Shown here: one piece after another, positions 1-13,574 of the stretch
How the letters are laid out: every line of letters starts with the position of its first letter
How positions within the stretch are numbered: the first letter of the stretch is position 1
From: Aphrophora alni
Taxonomy: Eukaryota; Arthropoda; Insecta; Hemiptera; Aphrophoridae
Direction of reading: 5' to 3'
NCBI GenBank assembly: GCA_963513935.1
Contig: OY740768.1
Span: 63,158,786-63,222,785, forward strand
DNA: 64,000 nucleotides
Program-made: the position numbers and the translations under genes
Notes under the pieces: generated by a model
The model's input: the letters and a program-made list of their open reading frames with translations, nothing else
What the model was told of the DNA's origin: nothing
Databases searched by the model: none

Positions 1-409
1 CACATAAGAAAGGTACATGGAACGAAATGGACATTAAAAGACAATAAAAATTAAGGTAAAAAAATATATAAAATCTTTCGAGTAAGATGTGTATACTTAC
101 CACTGTATGTCTACATTTCTACTACCAATAAGCAATGACTTAGTTTATTGTTGGATGGATACTTAGTCTATGAAACGTTTTCTTGAAGAAATAAAGATTT
201 TATTTTAGAAAATTGTCTTTAACTGATTTAATGGTTTAAGTGGTAGTTTGCGAATTTACTTAAAATATACTTTTATAGAATTAATGATGTCGTTTTTAGT
301 CTTACATGGTGGCTAATTTAGTTGTCGAACAGTTAGTATTTGTTGCAATTGTATTTAATATTTAAATCTCTTTGATCAGAATCAATTTCTGCGAGACCCT
401 TTAAATACT

Positions 410-463
<54 letters not shown>

Positions 464-3400
464 ATCGTTTCTCAGAAGAAAAGTTTCTAACCATGTAAAT
501 AAAACACCAGAAAGTGTAGTAACTACAATCACAGGTAATAGAAAACGGACATAATGTGAAATACTGGAAATTTATGAAGTAAGAGCATATTCATTTTAGT
601 GAAGACATATATTTGATATCTAGGTTAAATAAAATTTATAAAGTGTATATAACTTAACTAATGGAATAGACTTGTATTAAACTATAGATATTTTAATATT
701 TTGTTTATAGTTTACTCTAATGAAATAAAATAAATTTTAAGTGTGCGATTTAGGAGAAACAATTGTTTAAGCTTAGTTATATTCAAAAAAGTATAATAAC
801 TTTGTGTTTTTAAAAGACAACATTTATGTTCCAAACAAATTAAATTAAACAAATCTTCTGGTCATCTAATAAATCCTATAAAAAAAGTAAATAAATAAAT
901 CCTACAATTTGTACAAAATTATGTTTTGCTGTTTCTATGTTAGGGAGAGTGTAAATATATATCTAATCCATAAAGAAAGCAATAACATATGAAGTCTAAC
1001 AACGCCTGCTGAGTAACAGGATCCATTATCTCAACATATGTTGGCGTCATGTGACGCGTGCGTCATTAGAGATTTTATTTCCTACAAGCTCAAATAAAAC
1101 AATTCCATTTCGACAACTAAAATAAACAACTGGAGTTTGTACTAATTATATGCGTGTAACGTTTTGCATATGAAACTAAATTATTATATTATCATGTTGT
1201 CATTTCTATCTAGTTCTTTAAGAAATAATTAGCAAACATATCATAAATTGATAAGATTTAAAAATGATAAATGAATTTCAAGAAAAAATAATAGCTGTTT
1301 AAAAGAAATTAACTTTAATTGTATAATATTCAATTAATCACAAACATTTTTTAATAGCAAATACGTCTCAATTTACACATACAATATATTAGAAAATAGT
1401 TTATCACAAGAAATTTATCATAAAAATCAGAAAGAACGCTAATTAGGAAAAGGAAATTTTTCACATCTTGGTTGACAACTTTCTTACAGATGCTATTTCA
1501 TCTTGCCTGTGGATAAACATTCACTCACACTTTCCCCTCCATTCTTGCAGTCTCGACGTTTCCTCCATACTCCGCTTTTTGCTTCATTCAATGAAATATT
1601 TTAACAAAATCCTTTCCTGGGAAACGACCTCCGTGACAGCAATTTCCCTAATAGGTTCCACGAAAAACGTTCCTTTGCGTCAACTGAATGCTTGAAAAAA
1701 GGGTGATGAAAAATTGAAATTATTATTCATACACCAGGTCGCTTGATTAAATAAAACCTGAAATCTCTTTATATTTAATTCTTGCAATGAGAAAATCTTG
1801 GCGGGATATTTGATGAACGAATTCTTTATCACAAAAAATGTATATTGGGAAGTTTTAATATTATATACTTTAAAATATTAAAACAATAATAAAGCATTTA
1901 GGGCGAGTAAATTTTTAATGAATAGAAATCTTATTTGTAATTCAATAAAACGAATACATATTGAAAGACATTGAAAAAAATAATGTCAAAATAATAAAAA
2001 CAATATATTGTATAAATCAATCTAGATATTTCCACACAGTTTTATTTAATAATACATTTATAATTACGTAAAAAATCATGTCATAGGTTTCATAATATTG
2101 TGCTTAATGAAAAAAAAATATATTGTTTATTACATATTGTAATACTGTAAATGAAAATAGTTTAAAAACACAAATCGCATCATTTAAGCCGTGAGTCATA
2201 ATTATTTTGGAGATATGTAATAATAATTAATTAACTAAACCAATTAAATATAAGAAATACTGTCATGTGTAAATTTATAAATATCAAAATTAATGAACCC
2301 CATAGTGTTGATTTTGTATGTTTTGTAATTATTGGTGTAGTCTTATATTTTCACGTAAGCATATAACTCTGTAACCACCTGGTTTTTTAAAAATTAGCGA
2401 TAAATATATTTGTTAATTAGTAATTTTGTATTTTTTTATAGTCTGTATGATAAAGTTAGTTCATTATTAAAACCTACCTTCACTACGACAAAAACAGACT
2501 ATAAATAAATCGAGTAAAAATAAGGGGAGGATTTTTTTAACTTTCTTAGTTGTTCCTAATATGTCGTCCATTTTGCCATGTCACAACATTTTTTTGTAGT
2601 AAAAGAATTATATAAATTAGTGTATTTTAAATTTATGAAAATAATAACCCAATTATTTAAGAATTTCTTCTGCTCAACTAAACCTTAATCTTTTTCATTA
2701 AATACATACAAGAAATACACTTCTGTTTAATCCAATATTTATATCATAATAACAACCCAAATGAAAATATATTTATCATGTAGTATATAATATTCCTAAA
2801 TTATTATGTGTAGGAAATATGTGAGTGCTTTGACTAATAACCTATAAACCCTTGTCAGATAAGTTCCCCCTGTGTGTTTATTTACGATACCACACGGCAG
2901 CGGTATATTTACTAATGATATTTTTCACTAATTACCTAAACCCTTTTAAACGTTGTCAAACTTTTGAATTTATAAAAAATATATATTGTCTAACTTTTCG
3001 TGTTTGATAATTATTAATTTGGTGAAAGCGGGCCTAACACCACGTGATATATCGCTCACATCAATCTCCCCATACCACTTTACTTTTAGAATAATTATTA
3101 GTGGTTTCAGCGCTTTACAGTAAATCTCCTGGACTACTAAATACTTTCTTGAGATAACAATGTCACTAGTTATCAATGTAAAGAAATTGATATGTTATAT
3201 TTAGAGTATTTATTATTTGTAAATCTGATAATGATTAAAAAAATCAAAAAATAATATAAAAACAATGACACATATAAAATTATTTATCATAATTATAATT
3301 ATTAATATATTCTTAGACATTTAATATTTTCAGCGTGATAATATATACCAAATGACTAAAACGTACTCATCCACTACTATTTCTCTCATTATTCATTAAG

Positions 3401-5160
3401 TTGAATTTTGACCAAATTGAAGTTTACGTTTAATTATTTAAATTATTTATTACGTTTTGTGATATATGAAATGTTTGTCAAAATTTAGGATTAAGAAACA
3501 AAGATATGTATTACTTCAATAATCAATATCATATATTCTATAAATCATTTTGTAAAATTAATTGACTATGTACAGTGTAAGTATTCAAACTGTGATTTAC
3601 CAATGTCTGCTCAAACGTTCACAAATGTCAGAACTTTTTGTGAACTTGTTGTTCTAAGAGAGATATCGACAATCCGATCGTGTCATGTAATTCTGGACTT
3701 AAAAACAATGGTTAACAATTCATCACACGACCATATGTAAACAAATTAACTCAAGTTTCAAGATGGTAGATCAAAGATAGCGATCGGAAACTTTTAACAT
3801 AAACAAAACTTAACACGATAAATCAGATATGACTTTCAATTGGTCACAATTGACTTGAAAACAAATTATGGAAGAGTAATTGTGGAGGTGGTGTAACTTC
3901 TTAGCCATCTGTTATTTTTACCTTATATTACGGATTCAGATTTTACTTCAAAACATTACAGAATATTTGCGACTGTAAATAATACGATAAATAAAATCTC
4001 CATTGTAAATATTTTAATTATAAATTACTTAACTACGTTATTATTTTTTAATTGATAAAAAAATTATTACAACTGAGACATACTCGAACGTCTAATAATG
4101 AGTAAACTAAATATACTTTTTTTTAAAGACAAAAGGAAAATATATAATTAAAATAAAACTGTAACCGAATTTATGGAGAAATTAATGGTTTTACAAAAAA
4201 AAACAGTTTCAAGTCATTCTTATGTAACTGATTAAGTAGAGTCTCAAACATAAGAAATATTTATGTATTTTGTATTCGGCTGAAAATGTGTAAATCACTA
4301 GACGCGTTTTATTTTTATTTTCATTAATTGTTCCTGTAAATATAAGATTTGATCAATACATCCTTCTGAATTTCCATTCTGTAGTTGTGATAATACTTAT
4401 CATACAAATGATATAGTATTAATGATTCTGTTACTTGTTTTGGCGTTTAAAACTTAGCGAATGAACATTATTAGTTTTTTAGTTACTTCAACAGTAGAAC
4501 AACATTGTAAAACTATTTTTTTAAAAAATGGTGAATTTATATACCCAGCTGGCTCACCAGTGATTCTTTTTGTTCATTGAGATTTTACCAGCAAGTTTTG
4601 CTCAGATAAGTAAACTATATTAAATTATCTATGGACAAGAATACTTTAATATAGAATGAAATATTTATGCGTTATTGGTAAATACTTTAACCGTCCTTTG
4701 ATTACCCCCTCCATAACATCTAACCATGTTCTTCTGGTTTTCTGAAAGAAAAAAAAAAGTTTCTTCCTCGTCCCAACTAATGATGGCATAACCAAACGTA
4801 AATGCGAGCAATAATACCGCCCAGTTAAAAAAAAAAAGTTATCAGTTCTCGGGAAATGTCTTTTAATAAATACTTTTAGTTTGAATATAATATTCGTGGA
4901 TTTATGTTTAACTAGTGTCTCTAACGTATATTACGTCAATTAGTTCAGTCATAGGCTAAGTTTGGCTGTTTAAAGTTATTTTATCATTATGTTGTTACAA
5001 TTGTAGTTTGAATGGTTGAAAAGTGAAAACGTCCGTAAAGATAGAAGATAGGTTTCAAAAAAGTATGTTTGTTAGGTTTTAACTTTTTTATCTCAACTCA
5101 AGTGATTATAAATAGCCTTTATACCAAGTTGATATTTACGACGTTAAGTTAGAATGACTT
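1..5160. other. AT-rich spacer without recognisable genes
   Basis: No ORF here shows coding character and no RNA gene was seen. The stretch is mostly low-complexity AT-rich DNA with one (TA)n tract listed separately. A pocket at about 1470-1700 is less AT-biased and holds a 75-codon open frame without recognisable motifs. It may be old transposon or conserved non-coding sequence, which cannot be decided from one sequence. Confidence 0.6.
412..460. repeat. (TA)n microsatellite
   Basis: About 24 uninterrupted TA units. This is a dinucleotide tract typical of AT-rich animal genomes. Confidence 0.97.
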
Positions 5161-5171
5161 AATCTAAATGC

Positions 5172-5690
5172 ATGGAAAGCTAGGTAATATATGGTGGTAG
5201 AATTAATTCTACCAATTAAGTAGAATACAGTACTATATTGGTAGAGTTTAAGGGGTTATACATCATAATTCGTGTATAAAAAGTAATACATAACGTGTCA
5301 AAGGTATACATGAACTCCCGTTATCAAGTGATCCTAGAACATTAAAAACTGATAATTATAGCCTAGTAGCCTAGAGCGATGTGAAAATAATAGTAATCTT
5401 CCAAGAGCAGACTCGAGACCTAAAACCAGGTAATGGAAGGTGGTCTGTGTAGATAGTAGAATACAGTAGTATATTGGTAGAGTTTAAGTAGTTATATGTC
5501 ATAATTCGTGTATAAAAAGTCATACACAAAGTTGCAAGTGATCCCGTAATCAAGTGATCCTAGAATATTAAAAAAAGTGATCATTATAGCCTAGTATTCT
5601 AGAGCGATCTGTGAAACTAAATGTAATCATCCAAGAGAAGACCCGAAGAATAAAGCTAGGTCTGATCAGGTCTAAGACTAAACACAAAAG
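5172..5690. repeat. Tandem duplication, unit about 236 bp
   Basis: Two adjacent diverged copies. The anchor TAGAATACAGTA-TATATTGG occurs at 5221 and again at 5457, a period of 236. It is followed in both by GTAGAGTTTAAG, CATAATTCGTGTATAAAAAGT, ATCAAGTGATCCTAGAA, ATTATAGCCTAGTA and TAGAGCGAT in the same order. The second copy differs by scattered substitutions and small indels, so this is an old duplication and not an active satellite. No coding frame is conserved between the copies. Confidence 0.88.
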
Positions 5691-5699
5691 TGATTAAGA

Positions 5700-7000
5700 A
5701 AACGTGTAGTCACAGAATTACACAACCTAACAAGCGCTAGGCTGTGTTGGTGTTATTCTCTTTTTTAATATTCTAGATTTATTATTTGATAGAGGGGATT
5801 GATTTATACTCTCAAAACGACGTTTTTGTATGAATTAAGGCAAATAATCGTTTAACCATCACAAATAAAATGAAAAATCTATCACTATAAAGTAACTCCA
5901 TAACCATAATATAATAATTACTGGTGGTTCCTAAACTACACCAGAAAACAATATTACTAAATCATATTTAAATTGTGGAGCACCTAACTGCATTAACCAT
6001 ACCAATAAACTAAAACTATACAACAGCAACTTATTGAAAATACTAGTACTGCAATACAAGAAGGAAATTGTGTGGTTATAGAAATAATAACTAAATATTT
6101 TTATTACAATTATTGGTACCACTATACAATTACAAATACGTAAAATTGTATTGAGAAAGCTGTAACTTAAAAATTAATTAGTTTTTCAAAATTTGTTTTC
6201 AAAGGGGTTTAAGCTAGTCTAAAAGATGGTTCCACTTTTTTTTTTTCATTTTTAATATTATCAAATGTACAAAAAAAATTATGAAAGACGACTATAATCA
6301 TACCCTCATAAACCGTGCAATAAGATATACAAATAAAACAACAACAAAAAACAGACAAGAACATAAAAACAAATATATTGACATTAAACATCACAGTTTA
6401 ATAAATTATGTATCTAGCAGAATTAAATTTAAAAAGTGCAAACTTTAGCATTCAAAAATAATGAGAATCTATTTAAGCATTGAAACAAAAAAAAAAAAAA
6501 GGCATTTGTCCGCAAAATACGAATAGGATCTAAAAAATCAGATGCTAAAAATATAATAAACTTTATATCGATAAAAACGGCAGTCTCTTAAAGGAAGGTT
6601 TAAACAACACTTCCCGAGAAATAAACTACAATAATTTGACAAAAACCTCAAAATTTGCAGAACATGTAATTGGAACTGGCCGCAGTTACACGGGTATCAA
6701 CAATAATTTACATAAAAGTTTAAAGAAAGGACCAATTACGATTTTTTTTAGAGGAATTCTAAATTTATAAATACACATAAATAGACACTAGTGCGGTTTT
6801 AAACGGAAAAAAATATATCTAGACAAATACATTTTTTTAATAAGAAATTTCAAATTGAAACCTTTCAATTCTAAGACTAAAACCTACATATCTTTCATCC
6901 CCTTTATCTTTAGTTAAACATGACCATGACCGAATGCACTTGTATATAATAAACGTATGCGTTTTATTTTAATATTTGCGATTGTTATATGCTCATGTAA
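5700..7000. other. AT-rich spacer without recognisable genes
   Basis: Only short frames (about 60 codons) with low-complexity AT-driven composition and no motif are present, together with short poly-A runs. Nothing else was seen. Confidence 0.55.
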
Positions 7001-7006
7001 TGTCTA

Positions 7007-7440
7007 TTAGTTTGTTGTATTAATGTTGTATATATTTACGAACATCAAGTTCAAGAAATAGTAATAATTGATAATGTCTGAAGGAATAGGTGAACTATCG
7101 TCATACAGAGCAAAAGAAAAAAAACAGGACTGTAAGCTATGGAATAAAATAATGTATTTATTTAACCAATCCAGTACAGCTACACCATCATTATTTTTAG
7201 TTCCTTTGAAAAGTTGATCAGACAATAATTTAACCAGATTTCCTTATTGCACAAAATATAGTTATGATTTGTATCAAGTAAAGTGGGATCAATAACTAAC
7301 AACTTTGCAGTTCTAACATCAAAGCTAGATGGAAAATAATGATTAAACTGTTTCTGAAGCTTTAAAGTTTCTTCTTGCATGAAAACCCTTCTTCTGGTTT
7401 TAATGTTTCTCTGCCGGAAATGTATTCTGAAACATATCAA
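7007..7440 (-). pseudogene. Degraded coding-like fragment, possibly hAT transposase C-terminus
   Basis: Two overlapping minus-strand frames (7180-7440 and 7007-7225) read as one protein segment interrupted by a frameshift near 7210-7225. The upstream frame contains LQKQFNHYFPSSFD and the downstream frame LSDQLFKG. The pattern of LQ-x(3)-F-x(2)-YFP followed by an acidic/hydrophobic stretch recalls the region just before the C-terminal dimerisation part of ZBED5/SCAND3-type hAT transposases. That family assignment is an impression from pattern only. No catalytic residues or terminal repeats are visible. It could be another decayed mobile-element gene. Confidence 0.33.
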
Positions 7441-7929
7441 ATGTATCTTTTTTGGTGTTGTTTCTCATATATTCAGATTATTCTTCAATTATTACATTTT
7501 TATCTCCTATTCAAAATGGTTTTTAATGGTCCTTAAGGACCAAGATTTAGTTGTATTATCAATGAAACAGATTTTACAGTTTTCTTAATAATTGAAAACC
7601 TTGAAACTAATCGTCAAAAACCTTACCTTTAGACTTAAAATATGTATTAATTTTCATGTTACATAGCTTCAACGTTTAGAGATTCCTTACTTATTACACT
7701 ATAGTTTAGTTAAGCATCTGCACCCCCAGTGAGGTAATTATAAAACCACAAGTAACGTATTTGAGTTGTACTTGCAGTTTGAAAACCGTAGAACATGTTT
7801 GTCCACTTGTAAAATAACCTCGTAACATGTCACTTAACCTGCCATCACCTCTTTCTTCTTCATTCTTATTTTGCCTTCTAAACATTTATATAGTACAGTA
7901 TTCCCTGATTCATGTAAGTAATTATGTGG

Positions 7930-8058
7930 AATGAAAATTATACGACCTAAACTGGAAATTGAATCCAGGAACTATGGATTTACGCATCAATGCTCTTTAT
8001 GCGTCCTGGGTTCAATTCCCAGTATAGATATTATATTTTTCACTTGAAATAATTATTT
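7930..8058. mobile_element. Truncated snapback tRNA-like element
   Basis: Left half (about 7933-7990) reads on the minus strand, and right half (about 7999-8058) on the plus strand, as the 3' two-thirds of the same tRNA-like sequence. B-box-like cores GGTTCAATTCCC (plus) and a mutated counterpart (minus) flank a centre near 7994. The outer flanks carry AAAATTATACGACC and its complement TATTATATTTTTCACTTGAAAT. This matches the larger palindromic element at 15139-15595, but the inner half (acceptor 5' strand, D-arm and leader) has been lost. It is therefore an older, deleted member of the same family. Confidence 0.75.
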
Positions 8059-8059
8059 A

Positions 8060-11000
8060 ATTAATATTACTTGCTTGGAAAATAATATAAGCGTTAAAAT
8101 CAATAAATTAATAAAAATATTGTAATAAAAAATTCACTACTGCACAATAACAATATACAATAACCGTGATACAGCTCAAACATTAACACATGAGTTGAGA
8201 AGAACATAAATATTTTTAGGTTAGGAAGTACTATTAATGTTACTATGCCCAATACCAATTCGATATTTCCTTCTCTTCCAAGTATTTTCATTTTTTGTTA
8301 TATTTTTTTATTTCTACGACTCATAGAGCCGGAGTTATTAAAAAATTGTGTAGCGATGCACTCAAAATGCTACAAAAATGCACTTTTCTATCGAAGCTCC
8401 ATTCTGGTGCTTACGTCAAAGTGCACACAGCTAATTAACAATAAAAACACACACAAACCACACGTCGTTAAAATATGAAACACACACATTGTGAGGTGGT
8501 CTCTAACATTGTTTTACAATTTTCGAAATAACGCAAAAGAAGACAAAAGTTCAATTCAAGAATTATTAGTGCGGTTATCATACAAAACAACATGTTCAGA
8601 TATTCAGATGTACTATACAATGAAACTGCTACTGAATCAAATTATGTCTGATGAACAACAATAACGGTATTTAAACAGAACAGCTCGTTCATTGGAACTC
8701 GTTTACTTTTGCAAACTAGATAATAATTTGATGTTCTAAATTTTATTTCAAGAGAATTTATAAGAAAATATAACATCAAAATAATGCATCACTTATATTA
8801 TCTTTCAACACAATATTTTGTGTACATTGGTATTATATTATAGACAAATATCCATTTACTAACTTAAAACTTTACGTTAGTTAACAACTGTAAAGCTGGA
8901 CAAATAATTTTTTATCAAAATAAAGTAAGCAAATAACACCATATGAGTATTTTGTTTAAAATGAAAAAAAAAAAAAAAAAAAAAAGATTAGTATATATAA
9001 TACGAGTACAATTGATTTTTTATTAACAACTTGTTTATTCTTTCTATTGCTATAATTAATTTGATTGCATAAAATATATTGAACCTCTTACAAAATCCTT
9101 CCCTTTCGTTAATATTATAAGTTTATAATGCCTACATGGCTACTTTGCCACTATGGAACAACCAATGTTCTAACATTTAATGTGAAGAGTAAACATCTAT
9201 ATTAAATAATATTACATTGTCATAACGTTAATAAATCGTATCCAAAGTTTAAAAAAAAAATTTTACATAGATACGATTCCACAATATACCAACTATTTTA
9301 TTATTTTGTACAAAAAATCAACCAAATATAATGCATTTATTTTCACCGTACGCCACCTTAGAAGCTGCTTTGTCAATAGAACCCATCAGCGATACTGAAA
9401 GATACTTATTTACTCACTTCCACGACCATCAGAAGAAATGGGTGTAAACAGTATTAAGTTAACAAGTAAAGAGTATTACGTTATTGCTCTATGTGTACAT
9501 AATCCGTTTCATTTAGGAATAATCACTCTGGTAGTTTAGAATAATTATTTTACACTATACCATACAACACCTGTAGGTAATTTTTAAAAAGAAGCAATAA
9601 AACTATTTTCTTCAGGAATATGATTGACATACTGTAATCCACATTCATATCAATAATAGCATAATTTAAAAACTTTGTTTGTCCCACACGTTTTTCATTT
9701 TTAATGGAATCTCAAAACATATACGTCTGAGGGATCGTTATGTTTATATCTTGTGGTCATTTCAACTCATGAAGGTGTTTGTAAAAACAATATTGTTAAA
9801 ATAATTTTGGTAAAAATTTCATGTAAGATACATTAGCATTGTGACCAATATCATAAGGGATGTTGACTATCAGTATCAACTTTTGTCACTTTGTATTGCA
9901 TATCCTTTATTCTTTATAGTCATATGGACAAACTCCTTGGCTAATATAATCCACCAAAATATTTTGACAGTTTGAAATAGATTTTTAAATTAAAGTTTTG
10001 CAACATTTATTTTCTAATTTGTAAAAATTAATACATAATGCATGTTCATTCTGCATCTAATAGTAGCAACCATAAAATACAGTCAAATAAGTAGTTAATC
10101 ATCAAAATATAAATGTTCTGACATTTTTACTCAACACTTGTAAAGTGTATTCGTAAAAAGAAAAATTAGTTTTTTTACTCACATTCTCTTTTCATAACTT
10201 CGAGAATTATAACAATAGATTTTCAAACTGCCGACAACTATCTTTGTTGCTTGTATGTCCTTAACTAAGTACAAAAACTAAGACTTAGTTCAAAAATCAT
10301 TTACATACAATTTAAGAAAAAATAATCCAAAGAAAAATGTCAAAATTGTTGTTGTTTAAACAAATATTTATATCTTATCTACATAATTTGATTATGCAAT
10401 ATAAAATAAAATGAATTATATCAAAATATGCAGAGTTTAAATATTACACATTTTGTCACCAATCCATGTTTTACACGATAAAAATAGCAAATTGATTGCC
10501 AAAAGGTTAACTAAAAACCATGATTTGCAACTACAAGTTTCTTCGTGTATATTTATTTTAAGGTTAGGAATGATCGTTAACATGTACGTGGTAAGCTGTA
10601 AACACAATACGAGATTCAGTCCGCTTATACAAGTTTGCACGGCATAAAATGGCGAGTACATTGAGATGTTGACTTACTGGTTAGTTTTTTAACAAGTAAC
10701 GTGGCATGACAAGTAACTTGACTATACAGTAAAATATTCATTTTGCAATATTTCGTACAGAATTGGTTTTAGGATCATAAAATTCAGCTGATATTTTTAT
10801 TCATCACGTGACTGAACTATAAAATATGCGACGTATTATTTATTTAACGTCGCCCTTCACAGAATTTATAGAACTTCATGGCTTGCGTACCTGTAAATAA
10901 CTATGTAGATGCTATGCGTTTGTGCTTGTTTTTAGTTTATTCAATGAATAATACTTTACGATTCACAAAGTAATAAAGTTACTGACATGTCCAACTAGTA

Positions 11001-13000
11001 TATGAAAATAAAACCGGCGGTAGATAAAGGAGTGCAAAGTCAAGACTCAGGACAAAATTATACATTCATAAAACAGCAGTGCACCCAATGTGAGTTTATA
11101 ACCAGATGTTCTGACACGTGTATATCTAGAGGTCATTGAACTGTATATCAAGGTCAAGGCCATAAACACTTCTGTTTGTTAACAGAGAGCTTGTGTTTAT
11201 TTAAAATAGACTCAAATAGTTACTAATGCGACTTCTGTTTTGTTTAAAATATCACTTCCATAGTTTGGTTATCTTAGTCTCTGATTTATAACGTCCCTAT
11301 GCAAATAGAAATCACATAAAGAATTTTCTACCGGCAATTGCTTTTTAAAAACATATTTCATAAAACTTAACCTTAAATAATTGAATTATTGTTATCTGAC
11401 AAAAATCTGAAGCTGTTATATAATGTTGTAAATAAGTTCAAACTATAAATTGTAATTTTTAATCTTAATAGTGTACGGTACTTTTTCGATAGAAGCAATC
11501 GCAACTAATGTTTTAACTTCTTTAGACTAAATAAGATGTAAAATGCTGATATATGATTGTGGTCCTTCTTAGTTATGATATTATTAATTCTAAAATCTGT
11601 CTTTTCGAATCAGGACTTTTAAACGTTTATTTGTTTAAAATTTTAAAAACAAATGAATTCTTTATTTGCAAATTTGATATTTTATAATACTTTAGGAAGT
11701 ATAACTGGAATGAACCATTTATTTTAGGGATGTGATTGAATTTACACAAGATAATAATAATAATATATCACAAGAATCACAAACAGGTTTAGGATTAGGT
11801 CTAGGATTAGTCTAGGATAATATATTATATATAATTATATAGGATAATTATATATATATAATAAAATCGTAAAATATAACAAAAATGTGTATTGTCCCAA
11901 GCATAGTTTTATATTTGTTCTATTGACACAGGAAATATGACTATTTTGGGAATTCCTTTCCTCCTGTCTTATGACTAATGGATTTTGTTAACAAGCCTGT
12001 ATTCCGCTAAATGTAAAAAAACCTTTTTTTACCTTCATCAAATTTTGGGTCGGCTGGCTCTCGCTCCTACACTTAAATTTCTAACTTCAATTGTGATTGG
12101 AATTGAATAGTTTAAATAAATTTTAATTTGTTTCAATAAAACTATTTTTATTTCTTTTTCAACTTTAACCATACATATTAATTATTTTAAATATTGGTAA
12201 ATATATTAACTTATGACAATTATTATAAAACTTATGTGTGTTAATGAAATGTCGCTAACAGAAGTTAGATGGCAGCACTGGCTATGTCATGTTGTGGGAT
12301 TTACGATCAGTTAGACATGAATGAAGTGATTCATAGCAATAACCCATCAACATCAGCCAGACTGCCAAAACACTTAGTGGCAACTCTCAGGTGATTGTTT
12401 GCTTGCTCTGTATCCTGTTTGTATAAAGAGTTGAATGATTTGACCAAACTTGTATTGCGTTTATTTTATATGTCCTAAATGTATAAAAATAAAACAATTG
12501 AGAGTAAAATATAAACTTGAAAAAAAAAAAAGAAGTTATTTTTATAAGGTTAGAAAAACCGCTAATATAAAGCCACTGACAATTAATATAAACCTCTTTG
12601 TATAAATAATACGTCCTTAAATTTTTAAAATTAAAGCTTAATAAATTTAACACATAGAGTGGATAAACTTATGTCTTTTAACGCTTATTATAATTTTAGA
12701 TACACAAGTCTGTCTGGAATTTCTGGCCCCGTCAATAGGCCATAGTCACTTTCTTAAATGATTTTTATGGAAAAAAACTAGTAACTAGTAAAACCAGACC
12801 AGATCGGAGTATCTCTTCATAAAAAACAATGATATATTCTTATTCCACAACGAGTACGGAGGTTACATAGTTTATACATACATCAAAATTGCTAAAATAA
12901 AATAATAATTGCGGGTATTACGCAATATAGATCTACATTGTTTATGTTAACACATTATATTGACCTATTGTCGACTCAAAAACCTAACCCGACGATTCAT
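8060..13000. other. AT-rich spacer without recognisable genes
   Basis: No coding-like frame, RNA gene or clear transposon was found. It holds a poly-A run at 8964-8985, a short degenerate series of TAGGATTAG/TCTAGGAT words followed by TA-rich sequence near 11786-11865, and ordinary AT-rich sequence. Two opposite-strand ORFs at 10437-10661 overlap each other and lack motifs. Confidence 0.55.
8964..8985. repeat. Poly-A run
   Basis: A run of about 22 A residues. No upstream reverse-transcribed element could be recognised, so it may be a plain homopolymer. Confidence 0.9.
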
Positions 13001-13164
13001 TATTTGAAGCGTTTGTTCAGAAACTGGAAATTGTGTATCCATTTCCAATTTCATACCTTCTATACATAAAAATGTCCTTTGCCACAATGAAATTTATATT
13101 TTCCCCAATTAGTTTATGGTAAGTAGGCCTACGGCGTTGAAAATTCTGAGAGATACTAGATGGA

Positions 13165-13310
13165 TATACACCTTTTCTCATTGGGTTATATTCCTGTTTC
13201 ATCTTTCCTGTCATATCTCTATTTTGTCCAACTCTTGTTCTCTCCCAACCCTTAGTATATTAGAGTATTTACGGACTAGGGGTCTTTATTTTATGTTCAT
13301 TTTTTAAGAT
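13165..13310 (+). repeat. Dispersed repeat, copy 1
   Basis: The segment from TTGGGTTATATTCCTGTTTC through a CT-rich part to GGACTAGGGGTCTTTATTTTAT resembles 23873-23990 in order and wording (TTGGGTTATATCCCTATCC ... GGATAAGGGGTTATTATTTTAT). Two diverged copies 10 kb apart indicate an interspersed repeat of unknown class, perhaps a SINE or LINE tail. No terminal repeats could be defined. Confidence 0.45.
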
Positions 13311-13515
13311 AAAAGAAAAGGTTTTTCATTAATTGTCCATTAAAGTAGAAGAAACAAGATACAAGACATCTGTTAAAAATTACATAACCTATTATTATAA
13401 TGTCATTCTTTTTAAATCATTAACTCATTTTAACTTACATATGTTTTCTCTATAAATAATTATGTTAATAAAACACGGAAAAATCAATTATTTGTTTCTT
13501 TTTACTCTCCACATA

Positions 13516-13518
<3 letters not shown>

Positions 13519-13570
<52 letters not shown>
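13519..13570. repeat. (TA)n microsatellite
   Basis: About 26 TA units without interruption. Confidence 0.97.

Positions 13571-13574
<4 letters not shown>

Noticed and set aside
11786..11865. Telomere-like TTAGG repeats
   Set aside because: The words are TAGGATTAG and TCTAGGAT, irregular and few, and they run into TA-rich sequence. This is not a (TTAGG)n array.
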